Origin: an uncultured Arthrobacter sp.
Lineage (GTDB): Bacteria; Actinomycetota; Actinomycetes; Actinomycetales; Micrococcaceae
Direction: 5' to 3'
Assembly (NCBI GenBank): GCA_937873245.1
Contig: CALMVY010000144.1
Location: forward strand, 1-18,232
DNA length: 18,232 bases
Made by a program: the position numbers and the translations under genes. A model generated the notes under the pieces. That model did not search any database. It had not been told where the DNA came from and saw only the letters and a list, made by a program, of their open reading frames with translations. Below, in pieces: positions 1 to 6,977 of the stretch; position 1 is the stretch's first letter, and each line of letters opens with the position of its first letter.

Positions 1-266
1 GTTGCCACCAGGCTGGCCCCGGCCCCGTCGGCCGGCACCAGCTCACCCACGAGCAGGAGGTGCGCCGGGTCGGCGTCGATCGCTGCGAACGCCTCCTCAT
101 AGGGGGCCGGACTGGACATGTCCTCCCGGCCCGACCCGAGCTGGTCGTCCGCCAGGAGCCGGAGAATGCCGGGCAAATCGGCGCGTCCGGCATGGCGCAG
201 GCGGAAAGTCCCGCCGTCGACGTCGAGAGTCAGCAGTGCGGTCCGGTTCAGGGGGCTCGAAGTCAC
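1..266 (-). CDS. GNAT family N-acetyltransferase, N-terminal part (cut by window edge)
   Basis: The protein would transfer an acetyl group from acetyl-CoA to an unknown amine. Only the first 88 codons are present; the rest lies beyond base 1. Reading from a GTG at 266, the translation has a short variable N-terminus, then a strand ending FRLRHAGRADLPGILRLLAD (residues 21-40). This is the usual first strand and helix of GNAT enzymes (R-x-A-x-x-x-D-x-x-x-I-x-x-L). It continues through EEAFAAIDADPAHLLLVGEL, matching the helix 2/strand 2-3 region. The acetyl-CoA-binding Q/R-x-x-G-x-G/A motif lies in the missing part. The start is uncertain because no clear ribosome binding site precedes the GTG. 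It runs in the same direction as mtlD but is separated from it by two strong hairpins, so it is probably a separate unit. Confidence 0.72.
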   Translation of the reverse strand, partial: MTSSPLNRTALLTLDVDGGTFRLRHAGRADLPGILRLLADDQLGSGREDMSSPAPYEEAFAAIDADPAHLLLVGELVPADGAGASLVA

Positions 267-291
267 CTGTCCAGATTGCCCTACTGCCCCA

Positions 292-348
292 CGAGGTGAC
301 AGATAATGCCCATGTTTGGCGTAAACATGGGCATTATCTGTCACCTCG
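292..348. repeat. 57-base perfect hairpin: 26-bp arms, 5-base loop
   Basis: Positions 292-317 are the exact reverse complement of 323-348, with loop GGCGT at 318-322. The arms begin CGAGGTGACAGATAATGCCC and are more AT-rich in the middle than the neighbouring sequence. The element lies between the end of mtlD and the start of the GNAT gene, directly next to a second hairpin. It may be an intergenic repetitive palindrome (REP-like), a second transcription terminator, or a protein-binding site. The sequence alone does not decide. The exactness over 26 bp suggests recent spread or active correction. Confidence 0.9.
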
Positions 349-354
349 GCGGCA

Positions 355-400
355 AAGACGCCGACGCCGGAACTCAGGTGAGTTCCGGCGTCGGCGGCTT
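355..400 (-). terminator. Hairpin terminator after mtlD
   Basis: Bases 360-376 pair perfectly with 379-395 (17 bp, GCCGACGCCGGAACTCA and its complement). The stem extends outward to 355 and 400 with a single mismatch. The hairpin starts about 20 bases after the mtlD stop codon, and the outer arms end AAG/CTT, giving a short U-run on the minus-strand transcript. It is well placed to end the TetR-mtlA-mtlD transcript. Confidence 0.75.
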
Positions 401-420
401 GCTTCGCGATGGGAATCGGA

Positions 421-1569
421 CTAGACGGCGGCCTTGGCCTCCTCGACGAGGGTGGAGACGGCCGGGAACAGCGGGTGGTCCGGGGCCAGGCCCGTGATCT
501 TCGCTGTTGCCTCGTCCGCGCCCGTGGAGGCCAGGATCTTCCCGAGCTCCACGGCCTCATCGTCGGCCGGGTCGTTGAAGCGCAGGGCTGCGGCGATCGC
601 ACCGAGCAGGGCCTCCGGGACGATCCCGCGTTCGGCCAGCTCCGCGGCGGGCCCGATGAAGCGTTCGTGCCGGCTGAGCTTGCGCAGCGGCGCCCGGCCC
701 ACCCGGTTCACGGTGTCCGGCAGGTGCGGGTTGGAGAAGCGGCCCAGGATCTTCTGGACGTAGGCCTCCTGCTCGTCACGGTTGAACCCGTGCTTGGCCA
801 CCAGGAGCTCCTTGGTTTCGTCCAGGACGGCGCGCACGTCGGCAGCGACATCCTGATCGGCCATGGCCTCGGAAATCTTGCCGAGGCCCGCCTCGAAACC
901 GAAATAGGCCGCCGCGGCATGCCCGGTGTTCACGGTGAACAATTTCCGCTCGATGTACGGTTCCAGGTCATCCACGAAGGTCGCGCCAGGAATCACCGGC
1001 TCCTTCCCCGCGAACGGAGTCCGGTCAATGACCCATTCGTAGAAGGTCTCCACCGTGACGTCCAGGCCCTGCCCGGCCTCCTGGTTGGGCACGATCCGGT
1101 CCACCGCCGTGTTGGCGAACACGGCGGCGGCGTCCAGGGAGCCGGCGGCCGGATCCCACTGGGCAGCAACTTCGGCCTTCAGGATGTCCGTGGCGTTGAT
1201 GGCGTTTTCGCACGCCATCACCTGCAGCGGAGCCAGCCCGGCGGCCCGGGAGGCGATCCCCCGGGCGATCACGGGCGCCACGAACTTGAGGATGTGTGGC
1301 CCCACGGCGGTGGTGACGATGTCCGCCGTCGCGATTTCCGCGATGACGTCCGCCTCCTGGGTGCTGGAGTTCAGCGCGCGGAAGTTCTCCACGGTGCGGA
1401 CGGCGGGGCTGTCCCCCACCTCGTGGACCCGGTACGAATCCGCGGCGGCAAGCTGGGTGATCAGGGCCTCCGCAACATCGGCGAAGACCACCTCATACCC
1501 CGCCTGGTGCAGCAGCAGGCCCACGAAACCGCGACCGATGTTTCCGGCTCCGAAATGAACAGCCTTCAC
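421..1569 (-). CDS. mtlD: Mannitol-1-phosphate 5-dehydrogenase
   Basis: The enzyme oxidises D-mannitol-1-phosphate to D-fructose-6-phosphate with NAD+ in the cytoplasm, the step after PTS uptake. The 382-residue length equals that of E. coli MtlD. The N-terminus carries the NAD-binding motif [11 protein letters not shown] (residues 7-17) ending at the acidic D31 region. The C-terminal polyol-dehydrogenase domain has [12 protein letters not shown] (207-218), which holds the Lys/Asn/His catalytic residues of the long-chain mannitol dehydrogenase family (here K209, N214, H217). Translation starts at GTG 1569, whose first G is also the last base of the mtlA stop TAG, so the genes overlap by one base and are probably coupled. 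A GGAAAGG lies about 10 bases upstream. Identification is firm. Confidence 0.95.
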   Translation of the reverse strand: MKAVHFGAGNIGRGFVGLLLHQAGYEVVFADVAEALITQLAAADSYRVHEVGDSPAVRTVENFRALNSSTQEADVIAEIATADIVTTAVGPHILKFVAPVIARGIASRAAGLAPLQVMACENAINATDILKAEVAAQWDPAAGSLDAAAVFANTAVDRIVPNQEAGQGLDVTVETFYEWVIDRTPFAGKEPVIPGATFVDDLEPYIERKLFTVNTGHAAAAYFGFEAGLGKISEAMADQDVAADVRAVLDETKELLVAKHGFNRDEQEAYVQKILGRFSNPHLPDTVNRVGRAPLRKLSRHERFIGPAAELAERGIVPEALLGAIAAALRFNDPADDEAVELGKILASTGADEATAKITGLAPDHPLFPAVSTLVEEAKAAV

Positions 1570-3578
1570 TATGAATTGACCTTTCCGAACAGGTCCAGGA
1601 CTTCCTCGACAGTGGTGGCCGCCTCAAGCTGTGCCACCTGCGCCTTGTTGGTGAAGACCTTGGCGATCGAGGACAGGATCTGCAGGTGTTCGTTGTTGAT
1701 GCCGGCGACGCCGACCACGAACTTCACTTCCTTGCCGTTCCAGTCGATGCCGTCCGGGTAGCGCACCACGGAGACCGCAGACTTCATGATGTGGTCCTTG
1801 GCGGCGTTGGTGCCGTGCGGGATGGCGAGGTAGCTGCCCATGTACGTCGAGACGGATTCCTCGCGTTCGTGCATGGCGTCCAGGTAGCCGGAGTCCACGG
1901 CGCCGCGGTCCAGCAGGAGCCGGCCGGCCTCGTCGATGGCGGCGTCCCGCGTGGTTGCCGTGCCGTTGAGGACCACGCTTTCCGCGACCAGGATGCCGGC
2001 GGGACCCGCCTCCCCGGGAGCGTCCGGCGTGGCCGCGGCAGCCGCAGGGGCGCCGACTGCAGGGGTGCCGACGGCGGGAGCAGCACCCGCAGCCGGGGCC
2101 GCGGCGTCCACGTCGGTTCCCCCGTTCGTGTTGCTGGCCTGGACGAGCTCCACGATCTCGTCGTACCGCGGGCTGTTCATGAAGTTGTCCACCGACACGT
2201 GGACGGCGCTGGCGGTGACGGGCTTGGCCCGCTCGGTCAGGTCCTGGTGCGTGATGACGACGTCGTACGTGTCCGTGAGGTTGGCGATCGCGGAATTGGT
2301 GACCTTGACGTCCGGGAAGCCTGCGGCCTTGATCTTGTTCCGCAGCACCGAGGCGCCCATCGCGCTGGAGCCCATTCCGGCGTCGCATGCGAAGACGATG
2401 TTCTTGACCGGTCCGGCGAGGACCGCGACGCCGCCGGCGTTCATGCCTGCGCCGGTCAGGGCGGAGGAAATGGAGCTCTTCTTGCCCTTCAGTGCTTCCA
2501 TCCGGTGGGTGGCTTCGTCCAGGTCGTCTTCCGCGGTCGCCTTGCTGGCCTTCAGGATCACCGTGGCGATCAGGAAGGACACGATGGTGGCGAACAGTAC
2601 GGAGAGTGTCACGCCGACGTAGCTGTCGCGTGCGGTCGCTGCGTAGACGGCAAGGATGCTGCCCGGGGCGGCCGGTGAGCGGAGGCCTGCGCCGGTGACC
2701 ACCAGGGTGAAGATGCCGGTCATGCCGCCGCCGATTGCGGCGAGGATCATGATGGGCTTCATCAGCACGTACGGGAAGTAGATCTCGTGGATGCCGCCGA
2801 CGAACTGGATGACCGCTGCGCCCGGCGCGGACGCCTTGGCGAGCCCCGTGCCGAAGATCGAGTAGGCGAGCAGGATGCCGAAGCCGGGACCGGGGTTGGC
2901 TTCGAGCAGGAACAGGAGGGACTTGCCCTCCTCAAGGGCCTGCTGCGTTCCCAGCGGGGTGAGGATGCCGTGGTTGACGGCGTTGTTCAGGAACAGGACC
3001 TTGGCGGGTTCGATGAAGATGCTGGTGAACGGCAGCAGCCCGTTGAGAACCAGGAATTCGACGACGGCGCTGGCGCCGTCGCTGAACGCCTTCACCACCG
3101 GGCCGACCACCAGCATGCCGACGACCGCCATGCCGGCGGCCAGGATGCCGGCCGAGAAGTTGTCGATGAGCATTTCGAAGCCCGGCTTGACCCGGCCTTC
3201 CCAGATCTTGTCCACCTTCATCATGATCCAGGCCGTGAGGGGGCCCAGAATCATGGCGCCGATGAACATGGGGATGTCCGTGCCGACGATGACACCCGTG
3301 GTGGCCACAGCGCCCACGACGCCGCCGCGCACGCCGTAGACCATCCGGCCGCCGGTGTAGCCGATCAGGAGCGGCAGCAGGTAGGTGATCATGGGTCCGA
3401 CAAGCTTGGCGAGCTCCTCGTTCGGCAGGAATCCCGCCGGGATGAACAGCGCCGTGATGATGCCCCAGGCGATGAACGCGCCGATGTTGGGCATGATCAT
3501 TCCGGACAGGAACGTCCCGAATTTCTGGACGTGGACCCGCATGCTGGTGCGGGGTTTCGCAACTGTCTCTGTTGCCAT
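1569..3578 (-). CDS. mtlA: PTS mannitol transporter, fused EIICBA
   Basis: This membrane permease takes up mannitol and phosphorylates it to mannitol-1-phosphate. All three EII domains are in one 669-residue chain. EIIC spans about residues 15-345 with many hydrophobic segments and the conserved NPGPG (228-232) and [10 protein letters not shown] (261-270) motifs. EIIB begins near 390 as [20 protein letters not shown], with phospho-cysteine C398. An Ala/Pro-rich linker covers about 490-525. EIIA (about 527-669) has the phospho-histidine motif [10 protein letters not shown] with H588. E. coli MtlA has the same order in 637 residues. The start ATG at 3578 is preceded by AGGAAA at good spacing. 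It is 59 bases downstream of the TetR gene and overlaps mtlD. The phosphate donor chain would be PtsI (encoded divergently here) and HPr (not in the window). Confidence 0.95.
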   Translation of the reverse strand: MATETVAKPRTSMRVHVQKFGTFLSGMIMPNIGAFIAWGIITALFIPAGFLPNEELAKLVGPMITYLLPLLIGYTGGRMVYGVRGGVVGAVATTGVIVGTDIPMFIGAMILGPLTAWIMMKVDKIWEGRVKPGFEMLIDNFSAGILAAGMAVVGMLVVGPVVKAFSDGASAVVEFLVLNGLLPFTSIFIEPAKVLFLNNAVNHGILTPLGTQQALEEGKSLLFLLEANPGPGFGILLAYSIFGTGLAKASAPGAAVIQFVGGIHEIYFPYVLMKPIMILAAIGGGMTGIFTLVVTGAGLRSPAAPGSILAVYAATARDSYVGVTLSVLFATIVSFLIATVILKASKATAEDDLDEATHRMEALKGKKSSISSALTGAGMNAGGVAVLAGPVKNIVFACDAGMGSSAMGASVLRNKIKAAGFPDVKVTNSAIANLTDTYDVVITHQDLTERAKPVTASAVHVSVDNFMNSPRYDEIVELVQASNTNGGTDVDAAAPAAGAAPAVGTPAVGAPAAAAATPDAPGEAGPAGILVAESVVLNGTATTRDAAIDEAGRLLLDRGAVDSGYLDAMHEREESVSTYMGSYLAIPHGTNAAKDHIMKSAVSVVRYPDGIDWNGKEVKFVVGVAGINNEHLQILSSIAKVFTNKAQVAQLEAATTVEEVLDLFGKVNS

Positions 3579-3597
3579 GTGATTTCCTAACCGTCAT

Positions 3598-3636
3598 TCC
3601 TGCTGCACCGCAGGATGGTCCGATGATTTCGCGAAA
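3598..3636 (-). promoter_or_regulatory. Hairpin and 10-bp palindrome between tetR and mtlA
   Basis: In the 59-base gap, TCCTGC (3598-3603) pairs with GCAGGA (3610-3615), and TTTCGCGAAA (3627-3636) is a perfect palindrome just after the TetR stop. These could lower read-through, set the ratio of regulator to transporter, or be an operator for a separate mtlA promoter. I see no clear -35/-10 pair here, so the role is open. Confidence 0.4.
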
Positions 3637-3637
3637 G

Positions 3638-4366
3638 CTAGCTGGTGGAGCTGGTTGAGATCCGGTGGAGCCATTCGAGGAAGAGCTTGAGTTCCGAACT
3701 GGAAAGCTGGTCCGAGTGCGATGCCTGCAGTGCCGCGTTCAGGGCGATCGCCGCCACAACCACCGAGGATTTCCCGGAGTCTTCCTGGCCGCTGTTTTTG
3801 GCCTGGTCCGAGGACACCGCAAAGATCATGGCGTCGCGGGTCATGGTGGACAGCTCGAGGTTGCGCTCGGGCGCCTTTTCCGTGATCAGCATCAGCGTCA
3901 CCCCCACGTTGGCAGCCAGGATGCTCCTGGCGGCTTCCCGCGGCGGGACGTTCAGTTGGCCGGCGACGGCGGCCTTGTTCAGCATCTCCTCCATGAGGCC
4001 CTCGGCGTCGGCGACGACCGCCGGGCGGCTCTCGGGGCGGATATTGCCGAACATGACGAGGTACAGTTCCGGCTGTTTGAGCCCGAACTGCACATGGTTG
4101 TCCCACATCCGCCGGATGTCTTCCAGCGGCTGCCCGGACGGCGCGAAGTCGCGTTCGCCCGCCACATACTCTTCGAAACCTGCCGCGACGACGGCGTCGA
4201 ACAGCCCTTCCTTGTCACCGAAGTGGTGGTAGAGGGTGGGCGCGGTGACGCCCGCCAGCTGCGTGATCTGGCGGGTGGAAACCGCACCCCCGGCGGATTT
4301 GGCCAGCAACTCGGCGGCTGCACGGAGCAGCCGCGTCTTAGGCGGAAGCTGGCCATCGAAACTCAT
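3638..4366 (-). CDS. TetR-family regulator of the mannitol PTS region
   Basis: A 242-residue DNA-binding regulator. The N-terminal helix-turn-helix is clear: STRQITQLAGVTAPTLYHHF at about residues 30-49, followed by GDKEGLFDAV, the standard end of a TetR DNA-binding domain. The remaining part is a helical ligand-binding and dimer domain that I cannot assign to a known ligand, with a Ser-rich stretch near 185-200. The gene heads a minus-strand unit with mtlA and mtlD and is divergent from ptsI. A TANNNT box 7 bases before the ATG, without a Shine-Dalgarno sequence, suggests a leaderless mRNA. A palindrome over the promoter spacer suggests self-repression. By position it should control mannitol uptake, which is inference; mannitol operons are more often controlled by PRD-type MtlR or DeoR-type proteins. 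Confidence 0.88.
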   Translation of the reverse strand: MSFDGQLPPKTRLLRAAAELLAKSAGGAVSTRQITQLAGVTAPTLYHHFGDKEGLFDAVVAAGFEEYVAGERDFAPSGQPLEDIRRMWDNHVQFGLKQPELYLVMFGNIRPESRPAVVADAEGLMEEMLNKAAVAGQLNVPPREAARSILAANVGVTLMLITEKAPERNLELSTMTRDAMIFAVSSDQAKNSGQEDSGKSSVVVAAIALNAALQASHSDQLSSSELKLFLEWLHRISTSSTS

Positions 4367-4373
4367 AACCGCT

Positions 4374-4403
4374 ACCCTAGCACCTATAGCAACGCTATAT
4401 GAA
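4374..4403 (-). promoter_or_regulatory. Leaderless promoter of the tetR-mtlA-mtlD unit
   Basis: On the minus strand a -35-like TTCATA (4403-4398), an 18-base spacer and a -10 box TAGGGT (4379-4374) end 7 bases before the ATG at 4366. That spacing puts the transcription start at or next to the A of the start codon. No ribosome binding site is present, which agrees with a leaderless transcript. Confidence 0.55.
4385..4399. promoter_or_regulatory. Probable TetR operator, TATAGC-AAC-GCTATA
   Basis: A perfect 6-bp inverted repeat with a 3-base spacer lies inside the spacer of the promoter described for the divergent tetR gene and touches its -35. Size, symmetry and position fit binding by the adjacent TetR protein, giving autoregulation and perhaps co-control of ptsI. 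A partial half-site-like CTAGCA lies just beside it (4378-4383). Confidence 0.6.
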
Positions 4404-4413
4404 GTGCATCACA
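4398..4413. promoter_or_regulatory. CRP/GlxR-like binding site
   Basis: TATGA-AGTGCA-TCACA matches the CRP-family consensus TGTGA-N6-TCACA at 9 of the 10 arm positions. It lies between the TetR operator and a -10-like TACAAT (4414-4419) for ptsI. In actinobacteria GlxR/Crp proteins bind this motif and control many carbon-uptake genes. The assignment is by motif only. Confidence 0.45.
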
Positions 4414-4439
4414 TACAATTTTTTCAGGTGCCGGATCCG

Positions 4440-4463
4440 CCTGCCGACGTAGCCGTCGGCAGG
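4440..4463 (+). promoter_or_regulatory. Hairpin in the ptsI 5' leader
   Basis: CCTGCCGACG (4440-4449) pairs perfectly with CGTCGGCAGG (4454-4463) around the loop TAGC. It ends 11 bases before the ptsI ribosome binding site GAGGA (4476-4480). It could be an operator, an mRNA-stabilising 5' structure, or a weak attenuator. There is no U-run, so a plain terminator is unlikely. Confidence 0.5.
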
Positions 4464-4486
4464 CCCGCAGAGAATGAGGACCTTCA

Positions 4487-6172
4487 GTGCAGAACTTCCC
4501 AGGAGTAGGCGTCAGCCCCGGCCGCATCATCGGAACGATCCGCCAGATGCCCAAACCCGTCAGCGAACCGCCGGCCGGGGAGCAGTTGCCTGCCGGAGTC
4601 ACCGCCGAGGATGCGACGGCGGCGCTGAAGGCCGCCGCGAAAGCCGTCCACGATGAACTGAAGGCCCGGGCCGAGACGGTCAGCGGCGACGGGAAGGCGG
4701 TCCTGGAGGCGACGGCGCTCATGGCGACGGACACCATGCTCCTGAAATCCGCGGCGAAACTGATCGGCCGCGGCACGTCCGGCCAGCGGGCCATCTGGGA
4801 GGCCGGCGGCTCGGTCTCGGAAATGCTGCACAACCTGGGCGGCTACATGGCCGAACGCGCCACCGACGTCCTGGACGTCCGGGCCCGGATCGTGGCCGAA
4901 CTGCGCGGCGTCCCGGCCCCGGGCATCCCGTCCTCCCCGACCCCGTTCATCCTGATCGCCGAAGATCTCGCTCCGGCGGATACCGCCACCCTGGATCCGG
5001 AGAAGATCCTGGCGCTGCTCACGGCCGGCGGCGGACCGCAGTCCCACACCGCCATCATTGCCCGCTCGCTGGGCCTTCCCGCCGTTGTCGCCGCCGCCGG
5101 CGTCGACCAGTTGCCGGACGGCACGGAAGTGTACGTGGACGGCGCCGCCGGCCTGATCACCGCGGACCCGGATGACTCCCAGCGGGCCGCAGCCGAACAC
5201 TGGGCCGCCACCGCCTCGCTGCTGGCCGACTTTGACGGCACCGGCGCGACGGCGGACGGGCACCTGGTGCCGCTGCTCGCCAACGTCGGCGGGGCCAAGG
5301 ACGCCGTGGCCGCCGCGAAGCTCAACGCTCAGGGGGTGGGGCTGTTCCGGACCGAATTCTGCTTCCTCGAACGCGACACCGAGCCCACCGTGGACGAACA
5401 GGCCGCCGCGTACAAGGGCGTCTTCGATGCCTTCCCGGGGAAGAAAGTGGTGCTCCGGACGCTCGACGCCGGCGCGGACAAGCCGCTGCCGTTCCTCACC
5501 GACGCCACCGAACCGAACCCCGCCCTCGGCGTCCGCGGGTACCGCACCGATTTCACGACGCCGGGCGTACTGGAGCGCCAGCTGCAGGCCATCGCCCGCG
5601 CCGAGCAGGAATCCGAGGCGGACGTCTGGGTGATGGCGCCAATGATTTCCACCGCGGAGGAAGCCGCCCGGTTCGCCACGCTCTGCGCCGACGCCGGCAT
5701 CAAAACCCCCGGAGTCATGGTGGAAGTCCCGTCCGCGGCGCTCACCGCCGAGGCCATCCTCCGGGAGGTCGGGTTCGCGAGCCTGGGCACGAACGACCTC
5801 ACCCAGTACGCCATGGCCGCCGACCGCCAGCTCGGCCCGCTCGCCGCCCTCAACACACCCTGGCAGCCGGCCGTCCTGCGGCTGGTAGGCCTGACCGTGG
5901 AGGGTTCCGCCGCGGAGGGCCACAACAAACCCGTCGGCGTCTGCGGCGAGGCCGCCGCGGACCCGGCCCTCGCCGTCGTCCTGACCGGACTGGGCGTCTC
6001 GACGCTGTCCATGACGGCCCGGTCGCTCGCTGCCGTGGCCGCGGTGCTGAAGACCGTCACCCTGGCCGAGGCGCAGGAACTGGCCAAACTGGCCCTCTCC
6101 GCGCCGAGCGCCACCGAGGCCCGCGCCTGGGTCCGGGCCAAGCTTCCGGTCCTGGAGGAACTGGGCCTGTAA
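4487..6172 (+). CDS. ptsI: PTS Enzyme I (phosphoenolpyruvate-protein phosphotransferase)
   Basis: Cytoplasmic Enzyme I takes the phosphoryl group from phosphoenolpyruvate and passes it to HPr. The 561-residue chain is close to the family length (E. coli 575). Features in order: N-terminal GVGVSPG (6-12); the phospho-histidine loop GGGPQSHTAIIARSLGLPAV with H187; GVGLFRTEFCFLER (283-296) and RTLDAGADKP (324-333) in the PEP-binding barrel; GTNDLTQY (434-441); and GVCGEAAADP with the catalytic cysteine C486. The start is GTG 4487, preceded by GAGGA at 6-base spacing. It is divergent from the mannitol unit and shares its control region, which suggests co-regulation. No ptsH follows, so HPr must be encoded elsewhere. 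Identification is firm. Confidence 0.96.
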   Translation: MQNFPGVGVSPGRIIGTIRQMPKPVSEPPAGEQLPAGVTAEDATAALKAAAKAVHDELKARAETVSGDGKAVLEATALMATDTMLLKSAAKLIGRGTSGQRAIWEAGGSVSEMLHNLGGYMAERATDVLDVRARIVAELRGVPAPGIPSSPTPFILIAEDLAPADTATLDPEKILALLTAGGGPQSHTAIIARSLGLPAVVAAAGVDQLPDGTEVYVDGAAGLITADPDDSQRAAAEHWAATASLLADFDGTGATADGHLVPLLANVGGAKDAVAAAKLNAQGVGLFRTEFCFLERDTEPTVDEQAAAYKGVFDAFPGKKVVLRTLDAGADKPLPFLTDATEPNPALGVRGYRTDFTTPGVLERQLQAIARAEQESEADVWVMAPMISTAEEAARFATLCADAGIKTPGVMVEVPSAALTAEAILREVGFASLGTNDLTQYAMAADRQLGPLAALNTPWQPAVLRLVGLTVEGSAAEGHNKPVGVCGEAAADPALAVVLTGLGVSTLSMTARSLAAVAAVLKTVTLAEAQELAKLALSAPSATEARAWVRAKLPVLEELGL

Positions 6173-6183
6173 CCGAAACGCAG

Positions 6184-6198
6184 GCCCCCGCCCGGGGC
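6184..6198 (+). terminator. Short GC hairpin after ptsI
   Basis: GCCCC (6184-6188) pairs with GGGGC (6194-6198) around a 5-base loop, 11 bases after the ptsI stop. There is no U-run and it sits just upstream of the next gene's -10 box. It may be a weak terminator. Confidence 0.35.
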
Positions 6199-6200
6199 GC

Positions 6201-6206
6201 TAGGAT
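6201..6206 (+). promoter_or_regulatory. -10 box TAGGAT for a leaderless transcript
   Basis: TAGGAT is a good actinobacterial -10 box and ends 7 bases before the ATG at 6214, so transcription should begin at that ATG. No clear -35 is visible. It overlaps the alternative ATG at 6205, which argues against that earlier start. Confidence 0.5.
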
Positions 6207-6213
6207 GCACTCC

Positions 6214-6636
6214 ATGACACTGATTGCTCCCCGGGTGGCCGCCGCCCTTCCGGCCGAGGACGCGCAGAAACTCCAGTACGCCCTCCACGGCAGCGACGAC
6301 ATCACGGTGTTCGTCGACGGCACCGTGCACCGGCTGCCGGCCCAGGCGCGGGACGCCGTCGTTGACCTGCTGGCGCGCTTCAGCCGCGGCGAGGCGGTGA
6401 CGGTCAGCAGCGTGGAGGAAATGCTGACCACGTCCCGGGCCGCGGAGCTGGCGGGCATCTCGCACACCTACCTGCGGAACATGACGGACCGCGGCGAAAT
6501 CCCGGTGGAATACCGGGGCACGCACCGGCGGATCCGGCTCGCCGACATCATGGCCTGGCTGGAAAAGCAGAAAAAGAACAATACCGCGGACGGTGCACCG
6601 GCCCACGGGGATGACGGTGCCGCGGATGCTTCGTGA
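6214..6636 (+). CDS. Excisionase/MerR-type HTH protein, antitoxin-like
   Basis: A 140-residue protein with an N-terminal region of about 65 residues containing DDITVFVDGTVHRLPAQARD and then a winged-helix DNA-binding domain: TTSRAAELAGISHTYLRNMT (72-91) followed by the wing and recognition tail YRGTHRRIRLADIMAWL (100-116). The C-terminus is a short acidic, Ala/Gly-rich tail. This layout (repressor-like N-terminal part plus excisionase HTH) is, as far as I recall, typical of actinobacterial proteins encoded beside PIN-domain toxins. No PIN gene is next to it here. ATG 6214 is preferred to ATG 6205 because the TAGGAT box predicts a leaderless start there. It could instead be a free-standing regulator, and a link to ptsI, 41 bases upstream, is possible but unproven. 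Confidence 0.8.
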   Translation: MTLIAPRVAAALPAEDAQKLQYALHGSDDITVFVDGTVHRLPAQARDAVVDLLARFSRGEAVTVSSVEEMLTTSRAAELAGISHTYLRNMTDRGEIPVEYRGTHRRIRLADIMAWLEKQKKNNTADGAPAHGDDGAADAS

Positions 6637-6662
6637 CGGCGTGATAAGGATCAAACAACGAT

Positions 6663-6696
6663 CCCGGCCCTGCGCGGAGACGCGGGGAAGGCCGGG
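6663..6696 (+). terminator. Hairpin after the HTH gene
   Basis: CCCGGCC (6663-6669) pairs with GGCCGGG (6690-6696), with further CGC/GCG pairing inside. It lies 27 bases after the HTH stop and just before the next promoter, so it probably separates the two transcripts. There is no U-run. Confidence 0.5.
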
Positions 6697-6698
6697 GT

Positions 6699-6704
6699 TA
6701 CGCT
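6699..6704 (+). promoter_or_regulatory. -10 box TACGCT for a leaderless transcript
   Basis: TACGCT fits TANNNT and ends 6 bases before the GTG at 6711. There is no Shine-Dalgarno sequence before that GTG, so a leaderless mRNA starting at the GTG is the simplest reading. Confidence 0.45.
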
Positions 6705-6710
6705 TGGATT

Positions 6711-6977
6711 GTGGGTAAGTTCAGAGGGTGGCACATTGTGGCAGGCATTGCCGCCATGGTGCTCACCGGCATCCTCGGAACCGCAATGGGGCTGACCAAT
6801 ACGGCCGCCTTTATGTCCAGCTGTGTGGCGTTTGTGGCTGTCTCCATGTGGGTGGACAGCCGTATATCGCTCCGCAGGAGAGAAAAAGCGCGGGAGACGG
6901 CGCCGGAAGCAGCGCCCGACCCCGCTTTGGACCCCGGCGCGGCAGCCGACCCCGACGCCTCCAAGCGCGAGCGCTAA
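6711..6977 (+). CDS. Small membrane protein with two transmembrane helices, function unknown
   Basis: An 88-residue protein that I do not recognise. It has two hydrophobic helices, about residues 7-27 (WHIVAGIAAMVLTGILGTAM) and 31-47 (TAAFMSSCVAFVAVSMWV), joined by a very short turn. A cytoplasm-type basic stretch follows (RISLRRREKARE, 51-62), and then an Ala/Pro/Asp-rich tail. This gives a hairpin membrane topology with a soluble C-terminus. The GTG start is supported by the TACGCT box. Its stop codon overlaps the stop of the convergent PucR gene by 4 bases. The membrane pattern and codon bias make it a real gene, but no role can be inferred. Confidence 0.7.
   Translation: MGKFRGWHIVAGIAAMVLTGILGTAMGLTNTAAFMSSCVAFVAVSMWVDSRISLRRREKARETAPEAAPDPALDPGAAADPDASKRER

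Noticed and set aside
292..400. Possible CRISPR or attachment site
   Set aside because: The two hairpins differ in sequence, there are no direct repeats with spacers, and no integrase or cas gene is near.
4484..5923. A minus-strand ORF of 479 codons opposite ptsI
   Set aside because: The ptsI reading is certain from its catalytic motifs. The antisense product is Gly/Arg/Asp-rich and has no recognisable domain.
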